Positions 1 to 8,883 of a stretch of 64,000 nt of DNA are shown piece after piece. The DNA comes from Sporosarcina sp. FSL K6-1508 (GTDB lineage: Bacteria; Bacillota; Bacilli; Bacillales_A; Planococcaceae): positions 3,173,001 to 3,237,000 of the forward strand of contig NZ_JBBOXF010000001.1 in assembly GCF_038007465.1 (NCBI RefSeq). The letters are read 5' to 3'. A program made the translations under genes and the position numbers. Positions within the stretch are counted from its first letter, which is position 1. Every line of letters begins with the position of its first letter. The notes below the pieces were generated by a model, which searched no databases, had not been told where the DNA came from, and worked only from the letters and a program-made list of their open reading frames with translations.

Positions 1-1
1 T

Positions 2-166
2 ATTGTAGGTTTTAAGATTAAGGTGGAAGAAATACAAGCTGCATATAAATTAAGTCAGAATCGAAATGAAACAGACTATGATCATATCATTGATGAGTTA
101 CAACACGAAGGAAACCCAAATTTAAATCAAATGTCAAGACTTCTGGAAGAGAAACGAAAAAGTTGA
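2..166 (+). CDS. C-terminal end of PaiB-like FMN-binding regulator (partial)
   Basis: The first 54 codons seen form an open frame ending in TGA and entering from outside the window. The segment GFKIKVEEIQAAYKLSQN followed by an acidic helix resembles the C-terminus of PaiB-type FMN-binding split-barrel proteins, which carry a conserved 'G..I.i......KLSQN' motif near their end. In B. subtilis PaiB is a negative regulator of sporulation and protease genes. The family call rests only on this short tail. Confidence 0.5.
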   Translation: MVGFKIKVEEIQAAYKLSQNRNETDYDHIIDELQHEGNPNLNQMSRLLEEKRKS

Positions 167-1140
167 AGATGATTTATTTTGTTCAGCTGCCCTATTGATA
201 GTAAATAAAAATGTGGGATTGTGAGATATTCTTGTTCAAACTTTATTACAAAGCAACCACCACAAACCAAGGATGAAATACTCAGCTATGTGTGGAAAGA
301 CGAAATGCTCCATGAAGATTCCACAGGCCAGAAAGTACTTATTTCTCCCGAGAAGCACATGATGATGGGGGCAGGGAAGAGCTTTTTTCACTAAGAATCA
401 ATGCCAAATGGGTCAGTAGAAATGCTTCTGATTTTTATCATTTCCAAAGTCGTGGATTTGCAACCAAGGGTTCAATTTGCTAAAGCAGCAGAGCAAAATG
501 ATTCTGGCTGGAATTTGATAGCAGGTCCTAAAGAGGTGGGTGCACCCCTGGAAATCCGTCAGCAAATAAGAGTGTATGATGTCCATGGCCAGGCAGGAGA
601 TTTTTATAAAGTTATAGGGATTGCAGGAATGACTCCTTGGTTCTACGTTATGGACGGAAAAGCCCAAGTAGACGCTTATTCGCTTGAAAAAGGTGATTCA
701 ATTACAGGCGAACTGGAAGAATTAGTGTTAGTCAAGCTTCTTGCTGATACAACCCTTGTACTATTTTTGGTGAGTCTTAAAGCGTCTGTGACATTTGCAG
801 GGAATTTTAGTGGTATCAAACGATGATTTAAGAACTTTTAAAATTAGGCAGTGAGCAAAATCATATAGGGAAATTGAGGAGTACGTTACTATCGTTTAGT
901 TTACAGGGATCCTTTGGACTACCGAAATGGTTCAGGATAATTACAGGAAATGTTCTTTTGATTGGGATTATAGCCTTGGTTTTGGGGATTTGCTATCCTG
1001 TATTGGCAGCTTTTGTTTTTGATAAGCTAGGGGAATCGGAAAAAAGATTTAATATCAAAAAACAACCGAAAAATCTAGAATTCATCTTCCGCTTTCACAG
1101 GGCTACGCCCATAACGTATGGGACTGAGAGACTTATTTAA
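167..1140 (+). other. Unassigned, probably decayed stretch with short ORFs
   Basis: No gene here is recognised. Two plus-strand ORFs are open, 401-826 (141 codons) and 874-1140 (88 codons, TTG start). Neither has a convincing ribosome binding site. A coding-like segment at about 270-390 (reading WKDEMLHEDSTGQKVLISPEK) lies in another frame from the 401 ORF, as expected of a frameshifted remnant. The 874 ORF has one clear hydrophobic helix (about residues 25-50, VLLIGIIALVLGICYPVLAA). The region may be remains of one or two small proteins, one of them membrane-bound. Confidence 0.3.
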
Positions 1141-1289
1141 GAAACCATTAAGAAGTGTAATAGAAGGAGTCATTTTTAACGTTAAAAGGTATGAGGAATG
1201 GTCTTTAAATCTATATCTTTTTAGGTTCGAGATGATCATTCACAAGTAAAATTAGAATTGTACACTAGAAGATGTTAGTAGCTAAATAA

Positions 1290-1334
1290 AAAAAAGCATT
1301 CCATCTGTTTTAAGAAACAGATGGAATGCTTTTT
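1290..1334. terminator. Bidirectional intrinsic terminator after menA
   Basis: A perfect 19-bp stem (1292-1310 with 1314-1332) and a 4-nt loop, with A-rich flank on the left and T-rich flank on the right. It can stop menA on the minus strand and any transcript arriving on the plus strand. Confidence 0.85.
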
Positions 1335-1337
1335 CAT

Positions 1338-2264
1338 TTAAAGTAAAAAACTAATTAATAATCCAGCAGATAACAAAAATCCAAAAAACGTATTGGTCAG
1401 AGCGGTTGATTTCATTGCTACTCGTAAATATTGCGGTTCGTTATCACCTTTTAGGAATCCTTGAATCGCTAAGAACGGTTTTTTCACGCTTAAGAACACG
1501 ACTAATGTCCAAGGACTGATATGGCCCGTCACAACGAGAAATACAATCCATAAATAAGAAACTACAAATGCAATTGCTAAAACAATAATTCCCTTCTCAC
1601 TACCAAGAAGAATCGCCAATGTTTTTCTTCCACCTTTAATATCTTCCTCTATATCACGGATATTATTGGACATGTTTATGGCCCCAACTAGAATCCCGAT
1701 TGGAATAGAAATTAGCAGGCTTTGAATAGTTATCGTATTTGTTTGAATAAAGAAAGCAATTAATACAAAACCTATCCCCATTAATAAACCAGAGAATAAT
1801 TCCCCAAAAGGAGTATACGCAATTGGTAAGGGTCCACCAGTATAGAAGTAGCCAATAGCCATCCCAAATAGGCCAATTACGACTAACCACCAACTACTAT
1901 TTATACAAATATACACGCCAATAAAGGCAGCTAAAATATACAATAAAAAAGCTACAGTTAACACATTTTTTGGTTTTAAACCATGCCGTACAATACCGCC
2001 ACCAATACCAGTAGAATCAGCCGTATCCAATCCACGTTTAAAATCATAGTATTCATTAAATAAATTTGTCGCGATTTGTAAAGCTAAACACGCCGTCATC
2101 ATAGCAATAAATAAAAGCCAATCAATCTTAGATTCATACATTGCCATAACTGTTCCTAAAATGACTGGAGCAAATGTCGCTGTTAGAGTATGTGGCCGCG
2201 TCATTTTCCACATTAATTTTGCAGGACTTAGTTCTTTTTTATGTTCCATGTAATTATTCAACAT
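1338..2264 (-). CDS. menA: 1,4-dihydroxy-2-naphthoate prenyltransferase MenA
   Basis: A UbiA-superfamily integral membrane prenyltransferase that joins a polyprenyl chain to 1,4-dihydroxy-2-naphthoate in menaquinone synthesis. The first Asp-rich motif is visible as NLFNEYYDFKRG (about residue 80) and the second as NNIRDIEEDIKGG (about residue 200). Multiple membrane helices follow each, and the total of 308 residues is normal for MenA. The start is uncertain: the ATG at 2264 directly abuts an AAGG sequence, and an in-frame ATG five codons later is slightly too far from it. The gene is alone, with its own terminator. Confidence 0.9.
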   Translation of the reverse strand: MLNNYMEHKKELSPAKLMWKMTRPHTLTATFAPVILGTVMAMYESKIDWLLFIAMMTACLALQIATNLFNEYYDFKRGLDTADSTGIGGGIVRHGLKPKNVLTVAFLLYILAAFIGVYICINSSWWLVVIGLFGMAIGYFYTGGPLPIAYTPFGELFSGLLMGIGFVLIAFFIQTNTITIQSLLISIPIGILVGAINMSNNIRDIEEDIKGGRKTLAILLGSEKGIIVLAIAFVVSYLWIVFLVVTGHISPWTLVVFLSVKKPFLAIQGFLKGDNEPQYLRVAMKSTALTNTFFGFLLSAGLLISFLL

Positions 2265-2743
2265 CCTTACTTTTAATCTAATTCAATATAAAGAGTTTCA
2301 ATTCGAAGCACGCCTTTTCAGGGGAAAAAGTATTAGACAACGATTTTCGCTCCTAGCCTATTATATCATGAAAGCCAAACTATGCATGTTTTTGACTTGA
2401 TGAATATATATCTTGTTTGTCAAGGTAAAAAAGTTTATAAAGCAAGCAAGCGGAGATGGAACTTGATAGTGAGACACTAGACAAATTTATACGTTAGTTT
2501 GATTTGTGGTTTTTTGTTTACCATTAGGTGTAAATAAGGAACCGATGAAAATGTAAGGATTTTTAAATTATTTTAAGAGTGAGTCTTATAATTGTATTTA
2601 AGCTTAATGGCTGTATTTGTTAAAGTAAAAAAGCCGAAAGATATGTAGGCAGTGAATGAAAACTTACATATTTTTCGGCTGTTTAATGTTATTTTTAATT
2701 AGATAATTGGACTTGTGTGTTTATCGTTAAAATTTCAACTAAG
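2265..2743. other. Intergenic region between menA and helD
   Basis: Holds the upstream region of menA and, at 2631-2680, the terminator of the gene at 2744. No ORF with a ribosome binding site and no structured RNA was recognised in the rest. Confidence 0.5.
2631..2680 (-). terminator. Intrinsic terminator of helD
   Basis: On the minus strand AGCCGAAAAATATGTA pairs with TACATATCTTTCGGCT with one small mismatch, and the stem is followed by a run of six T. It lies about 65 nt past the stop codon of the upstream minus-strand gene. Confidence 0.75.
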
Positions 2744-5080
2744 TCAAGCTTGGATGAAATTTTCTTGCAAAACGTTTGACAATAATGGGGTCGGTTCACC
2801 TACACTGTAAAGTTGCAAATAATGCATAGCTCTGGTGCAGGCGGTGTAGAATACTCTGCGAAGGCTCTCATCGCCGTATACTTGCTCTGATGCGTCATAA
2901 ATGATTACCGCGTCAAATTCGATGCCTTTTGACAAATACGACGGTACGACAACAACCCCTTCTTCATATTCAATCGAGCCATTCTTCATGAGCTTGATAT
3001 CATCGATGTTGGACAAGGCTTCGTATGCACTCTTACTTTCCTCAGATGATTTACATATTATGGCGATACTGTTATAACGAAGACTTCGCAAAGTTGCGAC
3101 TTTGGACGCGATGCAGCGGTGCAGTTCAGAGTGATCGAGCAATTGTGTCAGCACGGGTCGCTCGCCGTCACGTTCGAAAGGGATAATCCGTTCGCCGTTA
3201 GGTACTAGTCTACTTGTAAATTCAATAATCGGTTTTGTGGATCGGTAGCTGCGTGTCATATTGATCACTTCCGTTTCAACCTGTCCGTATAAGCTCAAAA
3301 GTGTATGAAAATCATTCATTTCGCTTGCATGGGCGAATATCGCCTGATTAAAGTCACCTAGCACAGTCATTCTTGCCAAAGGGAATAAACGCTTTAGAAA
3401 CTCGAATTGAAACAGTGAATAATCCTGCGCCTCGTCAACAAGTACGTGCTTTATCGAGCTGTTCGACTGAAAGCCTTGAATCAGCTCTTTCATAAGTAAG
3501 AAAGGAGTAGCATCTTCGTAGGATAGTTTGCCTTCAGATAGCATTTTCAGCGTCGCTTGACAAATCTCCGCCCATTCTGCGGGTGTTTCCCCCTCCATCA
3601 ACTGCTTGATCTGCAGGGGATCAGCAAAAAGCTGCTTATATATCTCCTTAATGTCGATGAAACCAGTTGTTTGGATTTGTTTACGTAACGGCTTCAATTT
3701 CTGTTGAACAATCAATCGGGCAAGTGCTTCAGGCTCGATCTCATAATCGGCAATCGATTCTCTTTTAAAGCCGCGTCTTTTTGCTAAGTAGGTATGGGCC
3801 TTATGGTAATCCTCGCTGCTAAGCAGCTCGATTTTCTCCTGTACCCACGGCTTAGTCAGTTCATCCTTTTGGGTTTCATTTATTTTCTTAACCAGCCAAT
3901 CCTTTAACTTTTCAAGTCTATTATGAAAGCGGAGTGAAGTGTCGTTACTATAAAACCTTTCTGCTATTTGCTCCGCGGTAACAATCGGCTTTCCTCTGAA
4001 GTTCATGTCCATGAATAACATTCCAGATAACGCTAACGACTTTCTATATGATTCAATCGCTTCGAAAAATAGGGGTGATGCTTTGAATCGAATGCTCGCA
4101 ACCCTTGACTTGTAGGAAGGGGTATTTGTAGCAGTTAAAACATATTCCAATTGCTCGTAGGGATTTTCAACTTGAAACTCGCTACTTAGCCGATGGTTTA
4201 AGTATTCCTGAAATGTGACCTGCTGCATACTCTCTTCACCGAGTTCCGGCAGCACATTAGACACATAACTGTTAAACATCGAATTAGGCGAAAATAGAAT
4301 AATTTGATCGGCATTCATACTATCTCGATATTTGTAGAGTAAAAAAGCAATACGCTGTAGGGCGGCCGATGTCTTGCCGCTGCCAGCTGCACCATGTACA
4401 ATGAGCAGTTTCCCACGATCATGACGGATGATTCGGTTTTGCTCCTGTTGAATGGTAGCGACTATACTATGCATATGTTTGTCAGTGCCTTTGCCTAGAA
4501 CCTGCTGTAATATCTCGTCTCCGATGGTGAGACTCGTATCATACATAGATTGAAGAACACCCCCGCGGATAAGATATTGCCACTTATTCTCCAATGTACC
4601 TTGGAATATGCCTCCGGGTGCTGCATATTGAGCGGGACCGGGCTGGTAATCATAGTAGACACTCGAGACCGGTGCTCTCCAGTCATAGATAAGAAACTCT
4701 TCGCCACTAGCATCTGTAAGTGTGGAGATTCCAATATAAATTTGTTCCTGGATGAATTCTCCTTCTTCAATGAAATTGATTCGGCCGAAGTAGGGCACCT
4801 CCTGCATGCGCCGCAGCTTGGACAAATTCTTGGATACATGTCTATCGGTGCTTTGACTTACTGATAAAGCTTGAGCCTCTTGTCTCAAACCGATGATGGT
4901 CTCAAGATAATCGTCGAAGGTATCAACATTTACTTTGACTTCATCCCAAAAGTGTTTGCGTATAGTAACCAGTTCGTTCTGACGCCGAGAAGTTTCTCCC
5001 TCTAATCTGCTGATTCGCTCCGTTATTGTCTCTATTACACTGTCCACTCGTTTTTGCTCCTGCTGAAATTCTGAATCCAT
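2744..5080 (-). CDS. helD: RNA polymerase recycling ATPase HelD
   Basis: A UvrD/Rep-like superfamily 1 ATPase of about 778 residues, the length of B. subtilis HelD, which binds RNA polymerase and removes it from stalled complexes. Visible are an N-terminal coiled coil (about residues 5-60), Walker A as GAAGSGKTSAALQR (about residue 232), Walker B/DEAQ as HVLVDEAQDYSLFQFEF, the SF1 motif NMTRSYRST and a C-terminal VFYTACTRAMHYL motif. I chose ATG 5080 because AAGGAG sits 8 nt upstream. The GTG three codons earlier overlaps that site. The gene is monocistronic with its own terminator. Confidence 0.9.
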   Translation of the reverse strand: MDSEFQQEQKRVDSVIETITERISRLEGETSRRQNELVTIRKHFWDEVKVNVDTFDDYLETIIGLRQEAQALSVSQSTDRHVSKNLSKLRRMQEVPYFGRINFIEEGEFIQEQIYIGISTLTDASGEEFLIYDWRAPVSSVYYDYQPGPAQYAAPGGIFQGTLENKWQYLIRGGVLQSMYDTSLTIGDEILQQVLGKGTDKHMHSIVATIQQEQNRIIRHDRGKLLIVHGAAGSGKTSAALQRIAFLLYKYRDSMNADQIILFSPNSMFNSYVSNVLPELGEESMQQVTFQEYLNHRLSSEFQVENPYEQLEYVLTATNTPSYKSRVASIRFKASPLFFEAIESYRKSLALSGMLFMDMNFRGKPIVTAEQIAERFYSNDTSLRFHNRLEKLKDWLVKKINETQKDELTKPWVQEKIELLSSEDYHKAHTYLAKRRGFKRESIADYEIEPEALARLIVQQKLKPLRKQIQTTGFIDIKEIYKQLFADPLQIKQLMEGETPAEWAEICQATLKMLSEGKLSYEDATPFLLMKELIQGFQSNSSIKHVLVDEAQDYSLFQFEFLKRLFPLARMTVLGDFNQAIFAHASEMNDFHTLLSLYGQVETEVINMTRSYRSTKPIIEFTSRLVPNGERIIPFERDGERPVLTQLLDHSELHRCIASKVATLRSLRYNSIAIICKSSEESKSAYEALSNIDDIKLMKNGSIEYEEGVVVVPSYLSKGIEFDAVIIYDASEQVYGDESLRRVFYTACTRAMHYLQLYSVGEPTPLLSNVLQENFIQA

Positions 5081-6033
5081 AGGAACCACTCCTTAAAAAG
5101 ATTGGGTTTGACAAATGAAAAAATATGTTGTATCATTTAAAGTGGAGACATAATGCTTTTTAGTAATTATAGCGAATATCTATATGAATATACCATAGAT
5201 TCTCATTTTTTTCAATGTATTGTACATGATTTCTATGCTTCTTTGCCATACATACACTAGTTGAATGCAAGAAACGCACACCCGATAGATAAAAGGGTGT
5301 TTTTTTGACCATAATTTTACTACGAAATCTATAAAGCATAAATAGTTGCTGGTTCTTTTTGTTAAAAGTTTTAATTCTTATTTAACAAATCCTTTTCCAA
5401 TTAAAAATGCGGAAATTTATAAGATTAGTTGCTTCATTGTTCGTGAATATAAAGTTCTAATCTCGTTGATTGTAGCGAAAGCCGTCACAAAGAAAGGCTT
5501 TTGCGAACAAAAGCGAAGCGTTAAGAGCAGTAAGTGGAAATCAATCACATTCGGATTTTAAGGCTTATTGTTTTATTATGAAATTGACTAAACTAACAGG
5601 GCGTTAGTTGAATAACGCTCATTAAAATGATTAAAATTTTTTATAAGAATCTCATACATAATTAGAAAGAATAACAACATTTCAATCAATCTATTTTCAA
5701 AATGGATTCATTTCTTTTGCCATAAAATATGGATGTACCGACCATTTTTGATCAAGCTTTATTCTAAAGCGACAAGTTTGTGTTTTAAAATAAAGTTTGA
5801 CCGTTTAGAAAAAGATTCACTGTTTTCAATAAGGTTGCACAGCTTCATCCCGTTGGATATGATTATCATAAAGGGTGTTTTTTATGTCTAAAAGAATGAG
5901 AATATTTAAAGTTGACAAGCGGATTAAAGAAGGCGTTTTAATTCATATTGATGATATGAATGAGGTTGCGAATGTTGTACTGGCATGAAAGTGGTATCGT
6001 ATAAAAATAGATTTTATTATAGGAGAGATTGAC
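5081..6033. other. Long intergenic region before fra
   Basis: Contains a small terminator-like hairpin at 5278-5306 (ACACCC/GGGTGT, then seven T) with no gene before it, a perfect 13-bp palindrome at 5858-5870, and a 34-codon ORF at 5884-5988 (MSKRMRIFKVDK...) with no clear ribosome binding site. An open frame at 5346-5561 has no recognisable features. The stray terminator and short ORF suggest an eroded gene. Confidence 0.45.
5858..5870. promoter_or_regulatory. Fur-box-like palindrome upstream of fra
   Basis: TATGATTATCATA is a perfect dyad and matches the core ATGATNATCAT of the Fur consensus, though the outer arms of the 19-bp Fur box fit poorly. It lies about 160 bp before the frataxin-like gene. 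Regulation by iron is inference. Confidence 0.3.
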
Positions 6034-6405
6034 ATGGAAGTTTTTGCAGACTATTTAGTGCAAATTGATGAACCGCAACATCGGGACAGAACGGAAGAAG
6101 TTTTAGCTTGGGTAACTAAGGAATTTCCAAATTTAGAGACAAAAATCGCATGGAATCAGCCTATGTTTACTGATCATGATACATTTATTATTGGCTTTAG
6201 CATCGCTAAAAAACATTTGGCTGTTGCCCCTGAAAATGCAGGGATTACTCATTTTTCTGATGAAATTGTGCGGGCTGGCTATGATCACACCAAGCAGTTG
6301 GTACGTATCCCGTGGGAGGGTCCGGTTGATTTCTCTTTACTTAAAAAAATGATTGAGTTTAATATGTTGGATAAGGCAGAGTGCTTAACTTTTTGGCGGA
6401 AATAA
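6034..6405 (+). CDS. fra: Frataxin-like iron chaperone Fra (YdhG, DUF1801)
   Basis: A 123-residue cytoplasmic protein that closely follows B. subtilis Fra/YdhG, which delivers iron for Fe-S cluster and heme synthesis. Shared landmarks are HRDRTEEVLAWV near residue 18, KIAWNQPMFTDHDTFIIGF (residues 37-56), KKHLAVAPE and the C-terminal LTFWRK. The length is the same as in B. subtilis. The start has AGGAGAG 7 nt upstream. It appears monocistronic, ending in the hairpin at 6482-6530. A Fur-like palindrome upstream would suit an iron role. Confidence 0.9.
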   Translation: MEVFADYLVQIDEPQHRDRTEEVLAWVTKEFPNLETKIAWNQPMFTDHDTFIIGFSIAKKHLAVAPENAGITHFSDEIVRAGYDHTKQLVRIPWEGPVDFSLLKKMIEFNMLDKAECLTFWRK

Positions 6406-6481
6406 AAAACTTGGATTAGTAAGGGGACAATGCATTTTAACCATAATTTATCGTGAAATCGAATCTAATCTAATCCAATAT

Positions 6482-6530
6482 AAAAGCCACACATTTTGAT
6501 CAATCTCTTTTTCAAAATGTGTGGTTTTCT
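6482..6530 (+). terminator. Intrinsic terminator after fra
   Basis: CCACACATTTTGA pairs with TCAAAATGTGTGG across an 11-12 nt loop and is followed by TTTTCTT. Confidence 0.75.
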
Positions 6531-6642
6531 TATAGGATAAAATCAATAGTTTTAGCGTCTTTTGAATTAAACTTTATGATCTTCAACAATAGTATCCAAT
6601 AATTGAAGATCTCTATATAAATAAATCTCAGGAGGGATGATC

Positions 6643-7041
6643 ATGGATAATAATACGCCAGATAACAGTTCGGTTTTGATAAATGGGGATAAAGAAACAG
6701 TTTGGGATTCTGTTACAAATGAGGATAAGCTCTTACACTGGTATGCGCCAGGATCGCCTAGGGAGATCCCTACTTTAAAAGCTGGGGAAAAAGTAATTTT
6801 TACGTTAATGCCCAGCGCTCATAATAATCTGACAGAGGAACATCAGATGTCTTTAACGATTGAAAAGGTAATTCCTTATAAAGAGTTTACTCTTTACTTG
6901 GATTCACAAAAATTGCTACTATCATTTAGTTTAGTTGAAGATGGAAATCATACAACAGTTACCATCAATTCAGGAGGTTATGATGAGTCATTAGCTAATT
7001 TGAAAGCGCTGATAGAGGGGGAAGAACTACCATATGTATAA
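6643..7041 (+). CDS. SRPBCC/AHSA1-like domain protein
   Basis: A 132-residue soluble protein with the pattern of an activator-of-Hsp90 (AHSA1)/START-like ligand-binding fold: VWDSVTNEDKLLHWYAP near residue 20, then alternating beta strands and a final helix (SLANLKALIEG). Ligand and function are unknown. ATG 6643 is preferred over ATG 6637 because GGAGG at 6631-6635 is 7 nt upstream of the former and only 1 nt from the latter. A second, unrelated-looking SRPBCC gene occurs at 32624. Confidence 0.7.
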   Translation: MDNNTPDNSSVLINGDKETVWDSVTNEDKLLHWYAPGSPREIPTLKAGEKVIFTLMPSAHNNLTEEHQMSLTIEKVIPYKEFTLYLDSQKLLLSFSLVEDGNHTTVTINSGGYDESLANLKALIEGEELPYV

Positions 7042-7149
7042 ACAATACCATATGGGATAGTCAAATCCTTGTTCCGTAAAAGAGTGTCAATCCTTGTTGG
7101 ATTAACACCCTCGATATTTAAAGATTATTTCGCGGAGCATGGCTATTTC

Positions 7150-7857
7150 TTAACATCTTACATATTTGCGTTTGAATCCAATCTTTCCTCTATCTACTTC
7201 TTTTTGAATGCTTTCATAAGCGTTTAGGATACTGCTTTTTTTCTTGTCCCGTTTGACTTCTACTATACCTACTGTCTTTGCGGTCTCGATGGCCTTTTCA
7301 TGGAGCGGCAAATAGGAAATCCCCACAGTGGATAGAAAATTATTCATAGCCGATTTCGTTCGTTCTGGCGAGTCGTGAATTGTATTTTTCACAATGTCGA
7401 GCATGTTTGAGATCTTGCTTTCCGAAAATTCAATGTCTGAACGATTTCCTAAAAGCCAACAGTAGCAACTCCAGCCCGCTGACATTCTCAGCTCTTCACC
7501 GCTCACGATCCATTTATCAGCAACTTCTTGTGCAATATCTGACTCTGATAAAGTTACGGCCACTACATAATCGGACAGCATATAAAAATACGCCGCATCC
7601 ATCCAACGATCATAATCCGCCTCCGTCATGGCTTTGGGATCTGCAATAATGCCTGCAAAGTACATGGCATCGTAGTTCCCTGTAGCATAAAGCTCTTCAG
7701 CTAAAGGCTGATTTAATTTTAGGTTCTTTGCGATTGGTTTCATAGCGCCTGTACCCGCGCCAAAAAGCGGCTCATGTGCACCATTGGATATGTACATTTT
7801 TTTCATTCGATCCTTGCCAAGGGCTTCAAGCTCCTGCATCACCACATCTAAATTCAT
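7150..7857 (-). CDS. DNA alkylation repair protein, AlkD-like
   Basis: 235 residues made almost entirely of helices in HEAT-like repeats, as in AlkD glycosylases that remove N3- and N7-alkylated purines without base flipping. Supporting segments are GAGTGAMKPIAKNLK (about residue 33), LYATGNYDAMYFAGIIADP, MDAAYFYMLSDYVV and a lysine-rich C-terminus suited to DNA contact (KRDKKKSS, GFKRKYVR). The start has AGGAAG 9 nt upstream. It stands alone. The family is clear, but catalytic residues were not checked against a structure. Confidence 0.8.
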   Translation of the reverse strand: MNLDVVMQELEALGKDRMKKMYISNGAHEPLFGAGTGAMKPIAKNLKLNQPLAEELYATGNYDAMYFAGIIADPKAMTEADYDRWMDAAYFYMLSDYVVAVTLSESDIAQEVADKWIVSGEELRMSAGWSCYCWLLGNRSDIEFSESKISNMLDIVKNTIHDSPERTKSAMNNFLSTVGISYLPLHEKAIETAKTVGIVEVKRDKKKSSILNAYESIQKEVDRGKIGFKRKYVRC

Positions 7858-8359
7858 CGCCTAACACTTCCTATCTTTTGGAGTTTTCCTCCTGAAATTT
7901 TGCCAATTAAATATATCATCATTATCTTATAACAAAGACTTACAAATTGTCATTAAAACGACCGATACATGCATGGGTTTTAGGTAGGTACCAACTTTGA
8001 ACACCTAAATTTAAATGACTTTACACATAATTGTTAGCTTGTATAGAGATTCATAGTTTCTATCGATTCCTATTAATAAGAGGAAGGTTTTTGACGAGTG
8101 GTGAAAAATGATAAAATATTACTATCAAACAATCCGGCTATTTTGTATAGGGCGTCAAGTAAAGAATACCTCACATCGAACTATAACAGTTATACCGCTA
8201 TATGAAAGAAATTAGACGATTATTTCATTAGCATTTTTAAATTTAACTAACAAGGTGCTCTTATTTAAGAAGGTAGCATAGAAAATAATCAATCTTTATG
8301 TTGCATTCAGGAGATCAAACTAAAATGCATGAAACCCATGGCTGATAACAAAAGAATTC

Positions 8360-8413
8360 AAAACAGAAAACATGAGATGACAAAATCACCACTCTTATGT
8401 TTTCTGTTTTTTT
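8360..8413 (+). terminator. Intrinsic terminator without an obvious gene
   Basis: AAAACAGAAAACATGAGA pairs with TCTTATGTTTTCTGTTTT with one imperfection, across a 14-15 nt loop, and ends in seven or more T. Confidence 0.7.
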
Positions 8414-8433
8414 GAGCTCGACAATAATTCAGC

Positions 8434-8482
8434 TTGCAAAATAAGAACAATATGTATATAGTGTGTATATAGTATATATACA
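8434..8482 (+). promoter_or_regulatory. Promoter and operator of the GntR-ABC operon
   Basis: TTGCAA (8434-8439) and TATAGT (8457-8462) are 17 nt apart and form a good sigma-A promoter. Directly downstream TGTATATA (8464-8471) and TATATACA (8475-8482) form a perfect 8-bp inverted repeat with a 3-nt centre. This is a likely operator for the GntR regulator encoded first in the operon. Confidence 0.65.
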
Positions 8483-8505
8483 ATAATTCATAAAGAGGTA
8501 GTTGT

Positions 8506-8883
8506 ATGCAAATTATTATTTCAAACAGTTCAAAAGAACCGATTTATAGGCAAATCTATGCACAAATAAAAAAGTTGATTTTCATAGGTCAATTGCAAGA
8601 AGGGCAGTCGCTTCCTTCTATGCGTCAGCTCGCAAAGGATTTGGAGATTAGTGTTATTACAACGAAGCGTGCCTATGAAGAACTTGAGAAAAATGGCTTT
8701 ATCTATTCCATTGTGGGGAAAGGTTCGTTCGTAGCAGAGCAAAATATGGAGATGATGAAGGAAAGAAAGATGAAAGTGATTGAAGAAAAGTTACTGGTAG
8801 CCATTCAAAACGGTAAAGAAATGGATCTGAGCTTAGCGGAACTAAAGGAAATGCTTACATTATTGTATACGGAGGTTGACTGA
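8506..8883 (+). CDS. GntR-family (YtrA subfamily) repressor
   Basis: 125 residues: a winged helix-turn-helix of the GntR type (EPIYRQIYAQIKKLI, LPSMRQLAKDLEIS, TTKRAYEELEKNGF, GKGSFVAE, residues 10-80) followed by only a short helical tail. This is the layout of YtrA-type regulators that control adjacent ABC transporters. Its stop codon overlaps the ATG of the ATPase by one base, so the genes are translationally linked. The palindrome just before it suggests autoregulation. The inducer is unknown; YtrA relatives respond to envelope-active antibiotics. Confidence 0.85.
   Translation: MQIIISNSSKEPIYRQIYAQIKKLIFIGQLQEGQSLPSMRQLAKDLEISVITTKRAYEELEKNGFIYSIVGKGSFVAEQNMEMMKERKMKVIEEKLLVAIQNGKEMDLSLAELKEMLTLLYTEVD

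Larger units (their letters stand above)
7858..8505. other. Intergenic region before the YtrA-type operon
   Basis: About 650 bp without a recognised gene. A strong terminator lies at 8360-8413 on the plus strand although no plus-strand gene precedes it, so the stretch 8040-8350 may hold an untranslated RNA or the remains of a gene. The last 75 bp are the promoter and operator of the next operon. Confidence 0.45.

Noticed and set aside
5346..5561. 71-codon plus-strand ORF
   Set aside because: No ribosome binding site and no recognisable pattern; lies in a region that looks eroded.
7060..7115. Possible terminator after the SRPBCC gene at 6643
   Set aside because: GTGT-AATCC/GGATT-ACAC has mismatches and no T run, so it was not called.
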